DNA from: Anagrus nilaparvatae
Taxonomy: Eukaryota > Arthropoda > Insecta > Hymenoptera > Mymaridae
Direction of reading: 5' to 3'
NCBI GenBank assembly: GCA_022575985.1
Contig: JAKSXM010000007.1
Span: 29,824,501 to 29,888,500 of the forward strand
DNA: 64,000 nucleotides
This document shows positions 52,980 through 64,000 of the stretch, piece after piece. Numbering within the stretch: the stretch's first letter is position 1; the number at the start of each line of letters is the position of its first letter. Below the pieces are notes generated by a model. The model was not told where the DNA came from, searched no databases, and saw nothing but the letters and a program-made list of their open reading frames with translations. The translations under genes were made by a program, and so were the position numbers.

Positions 52980-54275
52980 TCAACTGTACAAAATAACCCT
53001 TAGGGGCCTATTGGGCCCAATCGGGAAAAAATTAAATCCTGATGTATAAATAGAACCCCAAAGATGAAAATGGACTATAGGGGTAAAAAATGGGTCCAGC
53101 ATGACAAAATTAAAACCAACGTATAAAATCAGACGTCCAGGGGCCCATTGGGCCCAACCGGATAAAAATTAAATCCTGATGTATAAATTGATTCCTAGGG
53201 ACGGAAATGGACTGTTGGGTTAATATACGGGTTGAGAATGATAAAATAAATACCAACGGATAGAACTAGCTGTCTCGGGGCCCATTGGTCCCAATTGGGA
53301 AAAAATGAGATACTGATTTACAAATTGATCTCGAGGGACAAAAATGGACTAAAGGGGGTAAAAAATGGATCCAGCATAATAAAATAAATACCAATTGATC
53401 AAATCTGTCATCCAGGGGCCAATTGGGCCCAATCGGGAAAAAATTAAATCCTGGTGTATATACCTGCATGTATTTATAAATCGAACTCCAGGAATGAAAG
53501 TAGACTAGTAAGGTAAAAAATGGGTCCAGTATGATATGATAAATACTACCAGATAAATTCGGTTATCCAGGGACTCATTGGGCCCTATCTGGTAAAAAAG
53601 AAATAATGATGTTTAAATTTATTAGGGTCGAAAATGGACTGATGGGGTAAAAAGTGGGTCGAGAATGTTAAAATAAAATCCGACGGATAGAATCAGCTAT
53701 ACCGGGGCCCATTGGGCCCAATCCGGAAAAAATGAGATATTGATGTACAAATTGATCTTGAGGGATAAAAATTGACTGTAGTGGTAAGAAATGGATCCAG
53801 CATGATAAAATAAATACCAGCGTATAGAACCAGCCATACAAGGACCTGTTGGGCCTAATCGGGTAAAAACGACATCCTGATTTATAAATTGATCCCCACG
53901 GACGAAAATCGACTATAGAGGTAAAAAATCGGTTCAACATGATAAATTCAGCTATCCAGAGGCCTATTTGGCCCAACCGGTTAAAAATGACAGTGATGTT
54001 CGAATAGTGATGTTCGAATTGATTGCCATGGATAAAAATGGACTGTAGGGGTAAAAATGAGTCAAGAATGATAAAATAAATACCAACATACAAAATTCGG
54101 CCATCCAGGTGCCTATTGGGCCTAATCGGATAAAAATTAAATCCTGTTATTCAAATTGATCCCCAGGGATATAAATGGACTGTAGTGGTAAAAATGGGTC
54201 GAGAATGGTGAATTAAATATCAACTTATAAAGTTGGCGTTCAGGAGCCTATTGGGCCTAACCTGGTAAAAATAAA
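52980..54275. repeat. Minisatellite with about 138-bp unit
   Basis: About ten copies anchored on GGGGCCCATTGGGCCCAATC, followed by GGGAAAAAATTAAATCCTGA, TAAATTGAT, GGACGAAAATGGACT, GGGGTAAAAAATGGGT and ATAAAATAAATACCAACG. Anchors lie near 52992, 53143, 53280, 53417, 53575, 53706, 53845, 53966, 54110 and 54248. The minus frames at 53266-53469 and 53668-54093 are by-products. Confidence 0.9.
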
Positions 54276-54931
54276 TTATTGCGCGCAATTATCAAAAATT
54301 ATTTGTAAAAACTTGCCAGGCCGCCAAGTAAAAAAAAGTTGAAAATTTGAAAATTAATTTGCAAAATTTGCAAAATAAAGCATTTTTCATAATTAATTAA
54401 CGGACTGACAAGTTTTTTTAAATAATTATTGATAATTGTAAGATGAATGAATTAAGGGCCAATTCGCTTCAGATAATAATTGGTAATTTTCAATACAGCA
54501 AATTTAAATAAAATATATTTTTTAAATATTTAAAACTTGCGTAAAGTTTTTCGGATCTTAAAACTTTAGCAGTAAAAAATTTTTACACCTAAAAACAAAG
54601 GCCAAAATACAAGCACGTATAGCAAACTTGCGTCATTTTTACATGTAAATGTTTTTGTTGTTTAGATAAGATATATAAAATAAAAACATTTTGAGAATTA
54701 TGAGTACGATATTTTAGGAGTTATAGTTTAGCAGGAAATAACTTCAGCCCGACCACATTAATTAATTATTACGCGAAAAATAATTAAAGCGCAAATTCAA
54801 TAATTGAGATTCGGATTAAGTATAAAAAGCGCAAATTATTGGCACAAAAATTTTTTTTATTGATTAATATATCGGGCTGAAGTCACGGAGGTCTTTAGAA
54901 CGTGTTTTTAACATGTCTCTTGGGTACCTTA
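54276..54931. other. AT-rich DNA with an imperfect inverted pair
   Basis: GGCTGAAGTCACGG at 54884 and AACTTCAGCCCGACC at 54740 are inverted, with AATTATTACGCG-type sequence between. No gene. Confidence 0.45.
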
Positions 54932-55098
54932 AAGGTACGAACATAAACTTTTTTCTACTATGTATGACATAGTAAATTTGAATGGTTTGAACAGAGATAG
55001 CCTCTGGTTTGAATTATCATATTTATAGACTATCTCTGTTCAAACCATTCAAATTTACTATGTCATACATAGTAGAAAAAAGTTTATGTTCGTACCTT
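54932..55098. repeat. Perfect 69-bp inverted repeat (hairpin)
   Basis: Left arm 54932-55000 and right arm 55030-55098 are exact reverse complements by eye, with a 29-bp spacer. Arm ends are AAGGTACGAACATAAAC and TTTGAACAGAGATAG. Symmetry stops abruptly at both outer ends. Confidence 0.95.
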
Positions 55099-55099
55099 A

Positions 55100-55849
55100 A
55101 AAATGATGTCTTTGAAACATCTAAAAATACCATGACATCTCTAGGACACCCTAGAGAAATGTTTTTGTACGCGTCCTAAAGATACGTGAGTAGGGACATC
55201 TTAGAGACACGTTGCGGACACGTTATGTTCCCTGGGTATTTACTCCCGGAAAAGGTCGTGCAAAGCAATTCCGACAGAGGACCAGACGTTCGAAGATGGC
55301 AAAACCGTATGTCGCCCGGGCGAGAACGTTTCACGAATTTTGATCGTACGTTTAATCTACGGTTGATTTTACATGTTAAAAAAAACGGTAAGACTAAACT
55401 GCGTGAAACATTCTCGACCGGGCGTTTCAATCAGGATGAATTTTATCAAAACCAGAGTTCATGTGGTTCATGTGAGTTCATGGAGCAGCCCGCTCCATCT
55501 AGCTCTTCCTGTATCTATGGTCGTAACTGAGTCAAGTAAATCGCAGCAACGTTGTCTTTTCGTTATTATCACATTTTTAATGTAATATGCATGTGCATTT
55601 ATTATTTTGTATCAGTTTATGGTAAAGCTCGGATGCCAAAAAAAATTAAAATTCCTTAACCACACTTAACTTGTAATAATTTTTATAAATGTGTCTTGAC
55701 AGTTTAAAATATGTGAAATACAATGAAAAAGTGTTTAATGTTTGTTTCTTGAAATAATTTAAGTTTTGTAATCAACTTTTATATGAATAAAAAATATTTA
55801 AACACAAGTTTTGTATGTAAGGGGTGGGTCAGCAAAAAATTATAAAAAA
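55100..55849 (+). promoter_or_regulatory. Likely promoter and 5' UTR region of the ceramide synthase gene
   Basis: The part 55245-55560 is distinctly richer in G+C and CpG than all neighbouring DNA and has overlapping short frames on both strands without a domain, as is usual for promoter or 5' UTR DNA. A donor-like CGGTAAGAC occurs near 55386, and an acceptor-like GGGTCAG near 55825-55831 lies shortly before the start codon, which would fit a 5' UTR intron. The segment 55205-55244 (ending TGTTCCCTGGG) belongs to a dispersed repeat shared with 44634. Transcription start is not determined. Confidence 0.4.
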
Positions 55850-56028
55850 ATGAATATTCTTCAAAACATTTCCAATATATTTTGGTCCCCAAAAATATGG
55901 TTACCTCCTAACACAACATGGAAAGATATCGAGCCATCGCCAGAAAATAAATATGCTGATTATCGGCATCTATTATACCCATTACCTATGGCTTTAGTAT
56001 TGCTTGTATTACGATACACTTTAGAAAG
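55850..56028 (+). CDS. CerS: Ceramide synthase, first coding exon
   Basis: This exon has 59 codons plus two bases, starting at ATG 55850 and ending at the donor AG|GTAATT (GT 56029-56030). The chain reads I-F-W-S-P-K-I-W-L-P-P-N-T-T-W-K-D-I, then Y-R-H-L-L-Y-P-L-P-M-A-L-V-L-L-V-L-R-Y-T-L-E. This is the conserved N-terminus of Lass/CerS proteins (F-W...W-L-P-x-N-x-T-W and the first transmembrane helix ending R-x-x-x-E-R), including the sequon N-T-T. These ER enzymes acylate sphingoid bases to (dihydro)ceramide. The insect orthologue is schlank. Later exons (homeobox-like and Lag1p domains) are not recognisable before the window ends. Confidence 0.85.
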
Positions 56029-57715
56029 GTAATTAATGTCTGGAATTGTCTCCATCCACGCCCAACCTCTTTTGTTTAAGCGTGGATTTTGTGCAAAAGG
56101 TTAAATTTGACTGAATCGACGCCTAAAAAAAAAGTGTAATTACTCTCAAAGAAAATTAATTTTAATAAAAATGTAATTTTTTGTGGTTTTAGTGCACATA
56201 AAAACCTTAAGATCTTTCTCTAATTTTAACTAATTATTTAATTTCCAGTTAAATATTTTGAGTGTATAACCTTCACCTAATAACAAATTTATAGGTTAAA
56301 TGAGTATAAATTTGTTTATTTTTAAGAAGATTTATTTTAAAATGTTTAATCTTAAAAGAATGTAATGAAAAAGATCTTTAAGGTTTAGCGTGTGAATGTC
56401 AAAAAAAGGAAAAAATTTAATTAAAATTTATACACAATATTAAAATGTGAGTGTGTTTAGATGAATTTTGCAATTTCAAGAAATTGAAACATGTGTGGAT
56501 GGAGATCATTTGTTAATTTTATATATATTTATATATATATATATATATGTTTAACGTTTGAAAATTATTTGGTGCAAAAACAATTATTCTCGTAATTTCT
56601 TTATGTGCCAAAAATTAAAAATACGATTTTTTTTCACATATTACCTAAATTATAATTATCCGTAAGAAAATTGGAAAACTGTCTTCAATTTCAAAATTAA
56701 AAAAAAAAATAAAAAATTTTTGTTGCACCAAATAATTGTCACATGTTATATATACTTGTATGTCGTAGAAAAGTGGATAAATCAGTGTTTTGGTCAAACC
56801 ACAAAGATTTGGAAAAAGAAATTTTTGTGTCATAGGCAAAATTTATGGCTATTGTCTGTTTCACAGATAGCTTTTAGAGAAGTAGATGAATCCTCCTTTT
56901 CACTGATATAATATCAGCAGCGTAGACTAATTTATTTTATTTCTCGACTTCCAGTATAATTGTTAGGGAAATTTCATTAATAAGGAACTAAAAATTTTAC
57001 AACTTAATATTTATAATATTATAAGAAAGATAAAATTTTAATTTTAATGTTAAATCTCTTATGAATTTATTGTTTATAATGAATAACTATCATAAATTAA
57101 TAACATTTTCATTGGATTTATTTGCATAAGTTTCATTCAAAGCTAATTCGAATTAATGACTCATTGACTAAGGATCTAAAAATGCTTAATAACTTTAACA
57201 AATTTAATTGAAATGGATTTTGAATTAGTCGCACCTTAATTATTATTCAAAAAATTTATTCTAATATTTCTTATTTAAATTTTATAATTGCATAATTCTT
57301 TTTTAAATTCTACTTATTATTAAAACATAAAAGTCCATAAAAGTCTGTATGGTATCAAGAATTGCCAGAGATCCTTGACATTAAACATTTACAGCTATTA
57401 GTGCCTAGAGTAATTTTTTTGCAGATTTAAAATTACATTTACGATTGCTTTGTTCTCCATTTATAGATTGCTGGGTAGTATTAATTTGTAGTTACTTCGT
57501 CAATTAATTTGAATAAGCTTTGAATTAAAATTCATTCATCTGAGGAAAATATCGTTTAATGACATTAAACAATTTTGTTAACTTATAATAAACTAGCTGA
57601 TTGGCCTCGCGATGCTCGGCTTAACCAAATAAAAACTCTTGTGCATTAATTTTTTTATATTTTAATCATATGTAGTTAATTATAATAAATTTAATCATAC
57701 ACTGAGAAAAAATGT
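56029..57715. other. Ceramide synthase intron 1 (left part), AT-rich
   Basis: No exon was recognised. CTCCATCCACGC (56050) and its inverse-like GTGTGGATGGAGA (56490) suggest the ends of a small repeat. A stretch at 56760-56900 encodes a short frame on the plus strand without a convincing domain. Confidence 0.45.
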
Positions 57716-58312
57716 TGAGTAAAATCTACTTTTGCAACTGGAAGATTTTACTATTAATTTTAGTAAACTTATTTGAAGAATTGAAAATATTACATTTTAC
57801 ACTTTTGTCCATTATTTTTTACTACAATGAAGGGTAATTTTTCTTGAAGAAGATTTATTACAAAATTTTATTATACTCTCACTCTCTCACATGTTGTTTT
57901 TTTTTTTTTTTTAATTTTTAATTTTTAATTTTTTTTTTAAATTTTTTTTAAATTTTTTTAAAAAATTTTTTTTTAATTTTTTTTTTTAATTTTTTTTTAA
58001 TTTTTTTATTTTATTAATTTTTTTTTAAATATTTTTTTTAATAATTTATATTTTATAATTTATACAATTTTGGTTCCTTATATAGTATCTGAAACGAAAT
58101 TTTGTCACTTGCGAGAAAAAAATGTATAAATAAATTCTACTAAAATTAATAGTATCTACTAATAATCTACTAAAATTAATTTTTTTTTGCATAGCGGGTA
58201 GTTTATAAAATATGTGTTGGTAAAAAATAACATAAAACGCCATTTTGACAACTTCAAATTATTTTACTAATCAAAAGGGTAATTTTTACCAAAAAGGTTT
58301 TGTGAGTGTACG
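57716..58312. repeat. Possible MITE with ACACTGAGAAAAAA-type ends and A/T-only core
   Basis: The left end ACACTGAGAAAAAATGTTGAG is loosely mirrored by CCAAAAAGGTTTTGTGAGTGT on the right. The centre (57896-58070) is almost only T and A. The ends are diverged, so the call is tentative. Confidence 0.4.
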
Positions 58313-58469
58313 TGATTAAAATGCAATTTAATTTTATTTAAAAATGAATGAGAACAGAATTAATTTTATGCTTCTAAAATTAACAAAAAAATTTTATAAT
58401 TCATATTAAGAAAAAGTTACATGATTATTTATAAATATTTATAACTAATGAGGTATATTTTAGAACATA

Positions 58470-59282
58470 AATAACACAGCTGCACAAAAAAAAAAAAGTT
58501 CTGATCCTGTAACTAGACCTACCTACAGGTAAGTTTTTCGATGTCTTAAAACCGAATCTGAAGTCAGAATTTAGCCTACACCCTCAGATTTTGCCCCAGC
58601 TACCCCCAGCCAACCTCTAAACCACCCCAAAATTCAAATATTTTACTATGTCCAAGAGTTAAAAATAAAATAACTTAAGTTACGTAATTTGATGTCCTAA
58701 AACCGAATCTGAAGTCAGAATTTAGCCTACAACCTCAGATTTTGCCTCAGCTACCCCCAGCTACCCCCAGCTACCCCCAGCTACCCTAATTTATAGCTTT
58801 TGCACAAAGTAAAATATTCACCCTCTGGGGCGGTTTAGAGGGTTGCTGGGGGTAGCTGGGGCAAAATCTGAGGGTGTAGGCTGAATTCTGACTTCAAATT
58901 CGGTTTTAGGACCTCAAAATACGTTACTAACGTACTTTTATTTTTAACTTTTGGACATAGTAAAATATTTGATTTTTGGGGTGTTTTAGAGGGTGGCTGG
59001 GGGTAGCTGGGGCAAAATCTGAGGGTGTAGGCTAAATTCTGACTTCAGATTCGGTTTTAGGACACAAAAATACGTAACTAATGTACATTTATTTTTAATT
59101 TTTGGACATAGTGAAATATGTGCATTTTGGGCGGTTTACAGGGTGGCTGGGGGTAGCTGGGAAAAAATCTGAGGGTGTAGGCTAAATTCTGACTTCAGAT
59201 TCGGTTTTAGGACATCGAAAAACTTACCTGTAGGTAGGTCTAGTTACAGGATCAGAACTTTTTTTTGTGCAGCTGTGTAATT
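58470..59282. mobile_element. Foldback-like element built of repeated modules
   Basis: The outer ends are CACAGCTGCACAAAAAAA...GTTCTGATCCTGTAACTAG...ACCTACCTACAGGTAAGTTTTT and their inverse at 59212-59278. Inside are two modules in one direction (CCGAATCTGAAGTCAGAATT, TAGCCTACACCCTCAGATTT) and three in the other (from about 58840, 58980 and 59140). A CAGCTACCCC minirepeat lies at 58750-58790. No gene. Confidence 0.9.
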
Positions 59283-59479
59283 ATTGATAATAAATAATAA
59301 TTGAAAATAAAATATAGTGATATGCAGCTTTTTTAACAAAATTTCCAGTTTTTTTCATACTGTAGACAATCAATAATTGAATATTTTCAAATTTCATATA
59401 CATCACAACTGATATTGTAGACAATTAATATAAATATGACTACAGAATGAAATTTTCATAATTTTTTATTGTTCATAAA

Positions 59480-61090
59480 TAGGACAGGTGATATCCATTT
59501 TACTCTATGGTGAAATTTTTTTAGCTTTTTCATAAATAAAACAGCCAGCAATATAGATTGAAAATTTTGAATTTTTTTTATAATATAGACAGCCAATATA
59601 AATTTTACTGTAGAGTGAAATTTTTATAATTTTTTGTTTTTCTATTAATAGTACAGCCAATATCCATTTTACTCTATGGTGAAATTTTTGGGATTTTTCA
59701 TATATAAAACAACTAACAATATAGATTGAAATTTTTAGTGTTTTTTTATATTTTAGACAATCAATATGAATTTTACTCTGGAGTGAAATATTTATTATTT
59801 TTTTTTTTTCATAAATAGGACAGAAGATATCCATTTTACTCTATAGTGAAATTTTGTTTTTTCTTATATAAAACAGTCAACAATATAGATTGAAATTTTT
59901 TCAGTTTTTTCATATTGTTGACAATCAATATGAATTTTACTATCGAGTGAAACTTTTATAATATTTTTTATAAACTTTTATAATTTTTATAATGTTTTCA
60001 TAAATAGAACAGCCGATATCCATTATACTCTATATATGGTTAAATTTTTGAGTTTTTTCATATATAAAACAACTAACATTATAGATTGAAATTTTTGATT
60101 TTTTTTTATATTGCAGAGAATCAATATTAATTTTACTCTAGAGTGAAATATTTATGATTTTGGTTCCTCATAGAGGACCCATTGTTTTATGTGAAATTTT
60201 TATTTCTGATTTTTTGACATATACGCACGTTTTGAGATCTCAGGATTCTAAAAAACCGGTTTTTAAAAAAATTATGTATGTGTGTGTGTGTGTGTGAGTG
60301 TATGTATGTAAGTATGTATATAGCACTGTCACCGGTGATATTTCACAACCAAAATGACATTAAGACCTATTTTTTTTATAAAATTTTTTTCACCAAAAAT
60401 CTCCAGGTATTTTTTTTTTTTTTTTAATTTGGATGTAATACCTCATTTTTTTCCATGCAAGTAAATTTTTGTAGTATTTTCATATTGTAAACAGCCAATA
60501 TGAACTTTACTATACAATTAAATTTTTTAAATTTCTTTTTTTTTTATTCTTAGGACTGCCAATATCTATCTTATTTCATAATGAAATTTTTTGAGTTTTT
60601 TCATATATAAATAGCCGACAATATAGATGGTAAATTTTTTAGTTTTTTCATATTGTAAACTGTCAATATGAATTTTACTATTCAGTTAAATATTTCTAAT
60701 TTTTTTTTCATTCTTAAGACTGCCGATAATATCTATATTATTACATCGTGAAATTTTTTTAATTTTTCATATATAAAATAGCCAGAAATATAGATTTAAA
60801 TTTTTGTAGTTTTTTCATATTGTAACAGCTAATATGAATTTTACTATGCAGCTAAATTAAAAAAATTTTAATTTTTTCATTCTTAAGACTGCCGATAACT
60901 ATCTTATTTCATAGTGAAATTTTTTGAGTTTTTTGATATATCAAATAGCCGATAATATAGATTGAAATTTTTGTAGTTTTTCATATTGTAAACCGACAAT
61001 ATGAATTTTACTATACAATTAAATTCTTAAAATTCTTGTTTTTTTCTTAGGACTGCCGATGTCTATATTATTTCATATTCAAATTTTTGA
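59480..61090. repeat. AT-rich tandem array, about 170-190 bp units
   Basis: ATATCCATTTTACTCTATGG recurs at about 59492, 59661, 59828 and 60017, each followed by GTGAAATTTTT and a second half-unit ATATAAAACAGCCAACAATATAGATTGA. After an interruption at 60160-60480 a diverged form (ACTGCCGATATCTATCTTAT, TTTCATAGTGAAATTTTTTG) continues. The minus frame at 59505-59834 comes from the repeat. Confidence 0.85.
60160..60480. repeat. Copy of the (GT)n dispersed repeat inside the array
   Basis: TTGGTTCCTCATAGAGGACC at its start, (GT)n at 60277-60296, CCGGTGATATTTCACAACCA and GGATGTAATACCTCATTTTT. It is the same family and order as 39195-39480 and interrupts the tandem array. Confidence 0.8.
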
Positions 61091-61439
61091 GTTATTTCAT
61101 ATATAAAATAAAAGAGCTTCGGTGCAAATGACTCCTTGGAAGCTCACGACACAGAGTTTAAACTGTTTAAAGCTAAGAAGTACAAAATTTAAAAACTCAA
61201 AAATTAGTTATTTTCATCACTTCATATTTTAAAATGGTTTGTATTAAAATATAAAAACCAAAATGCTTTGTTTTTATTAAACGCATTTCTAAAGCCGCTT
61301 TTATGTTGTTTTTTATTTAATGTATTCATTAAAAAGAAATAGCAAAAAAAAGACTTAGAGTCTGATTTATTGAGTTATTGGGTTTATTGATTGAAATAAT
61401 AGTATTGAATTTAGCAGAAACTATACTTCACTTTAATTT

Positions 61440-63840
61440 TTTTTTTCTAAAACAATCCTGTTTTATAGAAATGTTGTAATTTAAATTGTTTTTATGCAAT
61501 AATAGCATTAAATTATTAGTATTGAACTTAGCAAAATATACCCAACTTAAATGTTTTCGAATATTGTCCGGTTTTATAGAAATCTTGTCATTTCAAATAT
61601 TTTTATGCAATGATAGCATTGAAATATATGTATTAAATTTAGCAAAATATACCCCGCTTTCAATTTTTTCGAATAATAGCCTGTTTTTTAGAACAGTTGT
61701 AATTTCAATTGCATTGAAATATTAGTAATTAATTTAACAGAAACTATACCTCACTTTAGTTTTATTTCGAAAAGTGTCCTTTTTTATAGAAAAGTTGTAA
61801 TTTCAATTGTTTTCATGCAATAATAGTATTGATATATTATAGTATTGAATTTATCAAAATATACCCAACTTAAATGTTTTTGAATTCCGTCGTGTTTTAT
61901 AGAAATGTTGTAATTTCAAATGTTTTTATGCAATGATAGCATTGAAATATCAGCATTGAATTTAGCAAAATATACCCAACTTAAATGTTTTCGAATATTG
62001 TCCTGTTTTATAGAAATCTTGTAATTTCAAATATTTTTCTGCAATGATAGCATTGAAATATTAGTATTGAATTTAACAGAAATTATACCGCTCTTTAATA
62101 TTTTTTTCGTTAACAACTTAAAAAGATAAACTCATATTGATTGTCCACAATTTGAAAACCATCTAAAAATTTTAATATATATTATCGGGTGTTTTATATA
62201 AGAAAGAGCTTAAATAATTTCATTATATAAGGAAATGGATATCGCCTGTATTAAACATGAAAAAATAAATATTTCGATAACATATATCGTATAGATAAAT
62301 TTAAATTGATAGTACAGAATTTAAAAAACTTCTAATAATTTTAATATATATTGTCGGATGTATCATAGCAGAAACTTTACGCTATTCTCTTTTTTTTTCG
62401 AATAGTGTCCTCTTTTATATGAAAGTTGGAATTTTTAATATTTTTATGCAATGATTGCATTGAAATATTTTTATTGGCTTTAGCAGAAACTATACGCCAT
62501 TATAAATTTTTTTCTAATAGTCTCCTGTTTTATAGAAAAGTTGTAATTTTAAATATTTTTGTGCAATGATAGCATTGAAATTTTTTTATTTACTTTAGAA
62601 GACACTATACGCTATTCTAAAATTTTTTTTTAATAGTAATACATTTTTATGCAATGATTGTATTGAAATATTTTTGTAATCTCAAAAATTTTTATGCAAG
62701 GATAGCATTGAAATATTTTTATTGACTTTAGCAGAAACTATACGCAATTTAAAATTTTTTTTGATTAGTTTCCTCTTTTATATAAAAGTTGTAATTGCAA
62801 ATATTTTTATGCAATGATTGCATTGCAATATTTTTATTGACTTTAGCAGAAACTATACGCAATTTAAAATTTTTTTTGATTAGTTTCCTCTTTTATATAA
62901 AAGTTGTAATTGCAAATATTTTTATGCAATGATAGCATTTAAATTTTTTTTTGTTTTTAGCTGAAACTGTACATCATTTAAAATTTTTTTCTAATAGTCT
63001 CCTGTTTTATATAAAAGTTGGGATTTCAAATATTTTTATGCAATGATAGCATTAAAATTTTTTTTTGATTTTAGCTGAAATTGTACATTATTTAAAATTT
63101 TGTTCTAATAGTCTCCTGTTTTATAGAAAATTTGGAATTTCAATTATGTTTATGCAATGATGGCATTGAAATTTTTTTATTGACTTTAGCAGAAACTATA
63201 CGCCATTATAAATTTTTTTCTAATAGTCTCCTGTTTTATAGAAAATTTATAATTCCAAATATTTTCATGCAATGATAGCATTGAAATTTGTTTATTCACT
63301 TTAGCAAAAACTATACGCTATTCTAAATTCTTTTTAATAGTCATCCATTTTTATGCAGTGATTGAATTGAAATATTTTTGTAATTTCCAATATTTTTTGC
63401 AATGATAGCATTAAAATTTTTTTTTTGATTTTAGCTGAAACTGTACATCATTTAAAATTTTTTTCTGATAGTATCCTGTTTTATTAAAAAGTTGGAATTT
63501 TAAATATTTTTATGCAATGATTGCATTGAAATATTTTTGTAGTTTCAACAATTTTTATGCAATGATAGCATTGAAATTTTTTTATTGACTTTAGCAGAAA
63601 TTACACGCCATTCTAAATTTTTTTCTAATAGTCTCCTGTTTTATAGAAAAGTTGCAACTTAAAATATTTTTGTGCAATGATTGCATTGAAATTTTTTTAA
63701 TGACTTTAGCAGAAATTATACGCCATTATAAATTTTTTTCTAATAGTCTCCTGTTTTATAGAAAATTTATAATTCCAAATATTTTCATGCAATGATAGCA
63801 TTGAAATTTGTTTATTCACTTTAGCAAAAACTATACGCAC
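61440..63840. repeat. AT-rich satellite, about 108-115 bp monomers with higher-order copies
   Basis: The monomer contains TCCTGTTTTATAGAAAAGTT, GTAATTTCAAATATTTTTAT, GCAATGATAGCATTGAAATA (with the mirror CAATG-ATAG-CATTG) and TTTAGCAGAAACTATACGCC. Examples of spacing: 61930 to 62041 is 111 bp. Two neighbouring monomers (about 62721-62835 and 62836-62950) are almost the same. A segment at 63181-63318 recurs at 63701-63838 with one visible difference, a 520-bp higher-order step. It ends sharply at 63838. Confidence 0.92.
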
Positions 63841-64000
63841 ACCCAGCTTGAACGAGCGAAAAGTCGAAAAAAAATGACGACAAAATCTGATACAGCAAAG
63901 TTTTCGGAAATAGTTTGTTATTTTCATATTTCCATAGCAGTAAGTTGGAGCTGATCGTCTAAAAAATTTTTAGTCAATTTTGTGGGTGGCTGAAAATATA
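63841..64000. other. Unassigned DNA right of the satellite
   Basis: The short, less A/T-rich start ACCCAGCTTGAACGAGCGAA follows the sharp satellite edge. No feature can be assigned in the remaining 160 bp. Confidence 0.4.

Noticed and set aside
53668..54093. 141-codon minus frame
   Set aside because: It is a translation of the 138-bp minisatellite. The repeated protein pattern follows the DNA period, not a protein family.
55186..55585. Overlapping frames on both strands in the GC-richer block
   Set aside because: No domain on either strand, and the composition fits promoter or 5' UTR DNA of the ceramide synthase gene.
55811..55849. Longer N-terminus for the ceramide synthase exon
   Set aside because: The upstream extension begins with TTG, not ATG, and adds residues absent from the family. 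ATG 55850 fits.
56720..56911. Frame with W-I-N...W-K-K-K that I tested as the next ceramide synthase exon
   Set aside because: It does not align with the homeobox-like or Lag1p region, and suitable splice sites are not visible.
59505..59834. 109-codon minus frame with an internal repeat
   Set aside because: It is the same artefact from the 170-190 bp array.

Overview
The window looks like a transposon-saturated, very AT-rich nuclear genome of an arthropod, most likely an insect. The reasons are R1-type LINEs, a BEL/Pao remnant, gypsy-type LTR elements, TTAA-flanked MITEs and intron-containing animal genes. I cannot name the species.

Two host genes are visible. The first is the GPI-transamidase subunit PIGT on the minus strand. 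Coding exon 1 is at 44053-44230, exon 2 at 6093-6270, exon 3 at 5785-6016 and exon 4 at 5035-5202, and the gene continues past the left edge. All four exons join in phase and give 252 codons. Exons 1 and 2 are separated by a 37.8-kb intron that holds most of the mobile DNA in the window. The second gene is a ceramide synthase (insect schlank type) on the plus strand, whose first coding exon is 55850-56028 and which continues to the right. The two genes are divergent, with about 11.6 kb between start codons.

Layout. At 1-5034 (PIGT intron 4) there is a gag remnant and an R1-like LINE with an inverted 5' end, itself split by a TIR element. At 6271-44052 (PIGT intron 1) there are giant palindromes; a BEL/Pao remnant with three nested insertions; a 128-bp satellite; the 5' half of an R1 LINE; a near-perfect 104-bp inverted repeat with a GAAAC hairpin; a two-gene ISL2EU-like DNA transposon (THAP/DDE transposase plus convergent YqaJ nuclease); pogo/Tigger remnants; a 5S-like sequence; an R1 LINE 3' half flanked by a 58-bp target duplication; a CR1/L2-like LINE inside another element's TIRs; and several TTAA MITEs. 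At 44231-55849 (intergenic) there is a very young gypsy-type LTR element with identical LTRs that carries only Gag and a protease-like domain fused to a Pol-like tail, minisatellites, a TTAA MITE and a perfect 69-bp hairpin. At 56029-64000 (ceramide synthase intron or flank) there is a foldback-type element and long AT-rich satellite arrays with higher-order structure.

Apart from the two host genes, the genes do not form a pathway. They are the replication and mobility proteins of unrelated mobile elements, mostly broken. The only intact long mobile-element reading frames are the 767-codon Gag-protease ORF and the 623-codon R1 reverse transcriptase.
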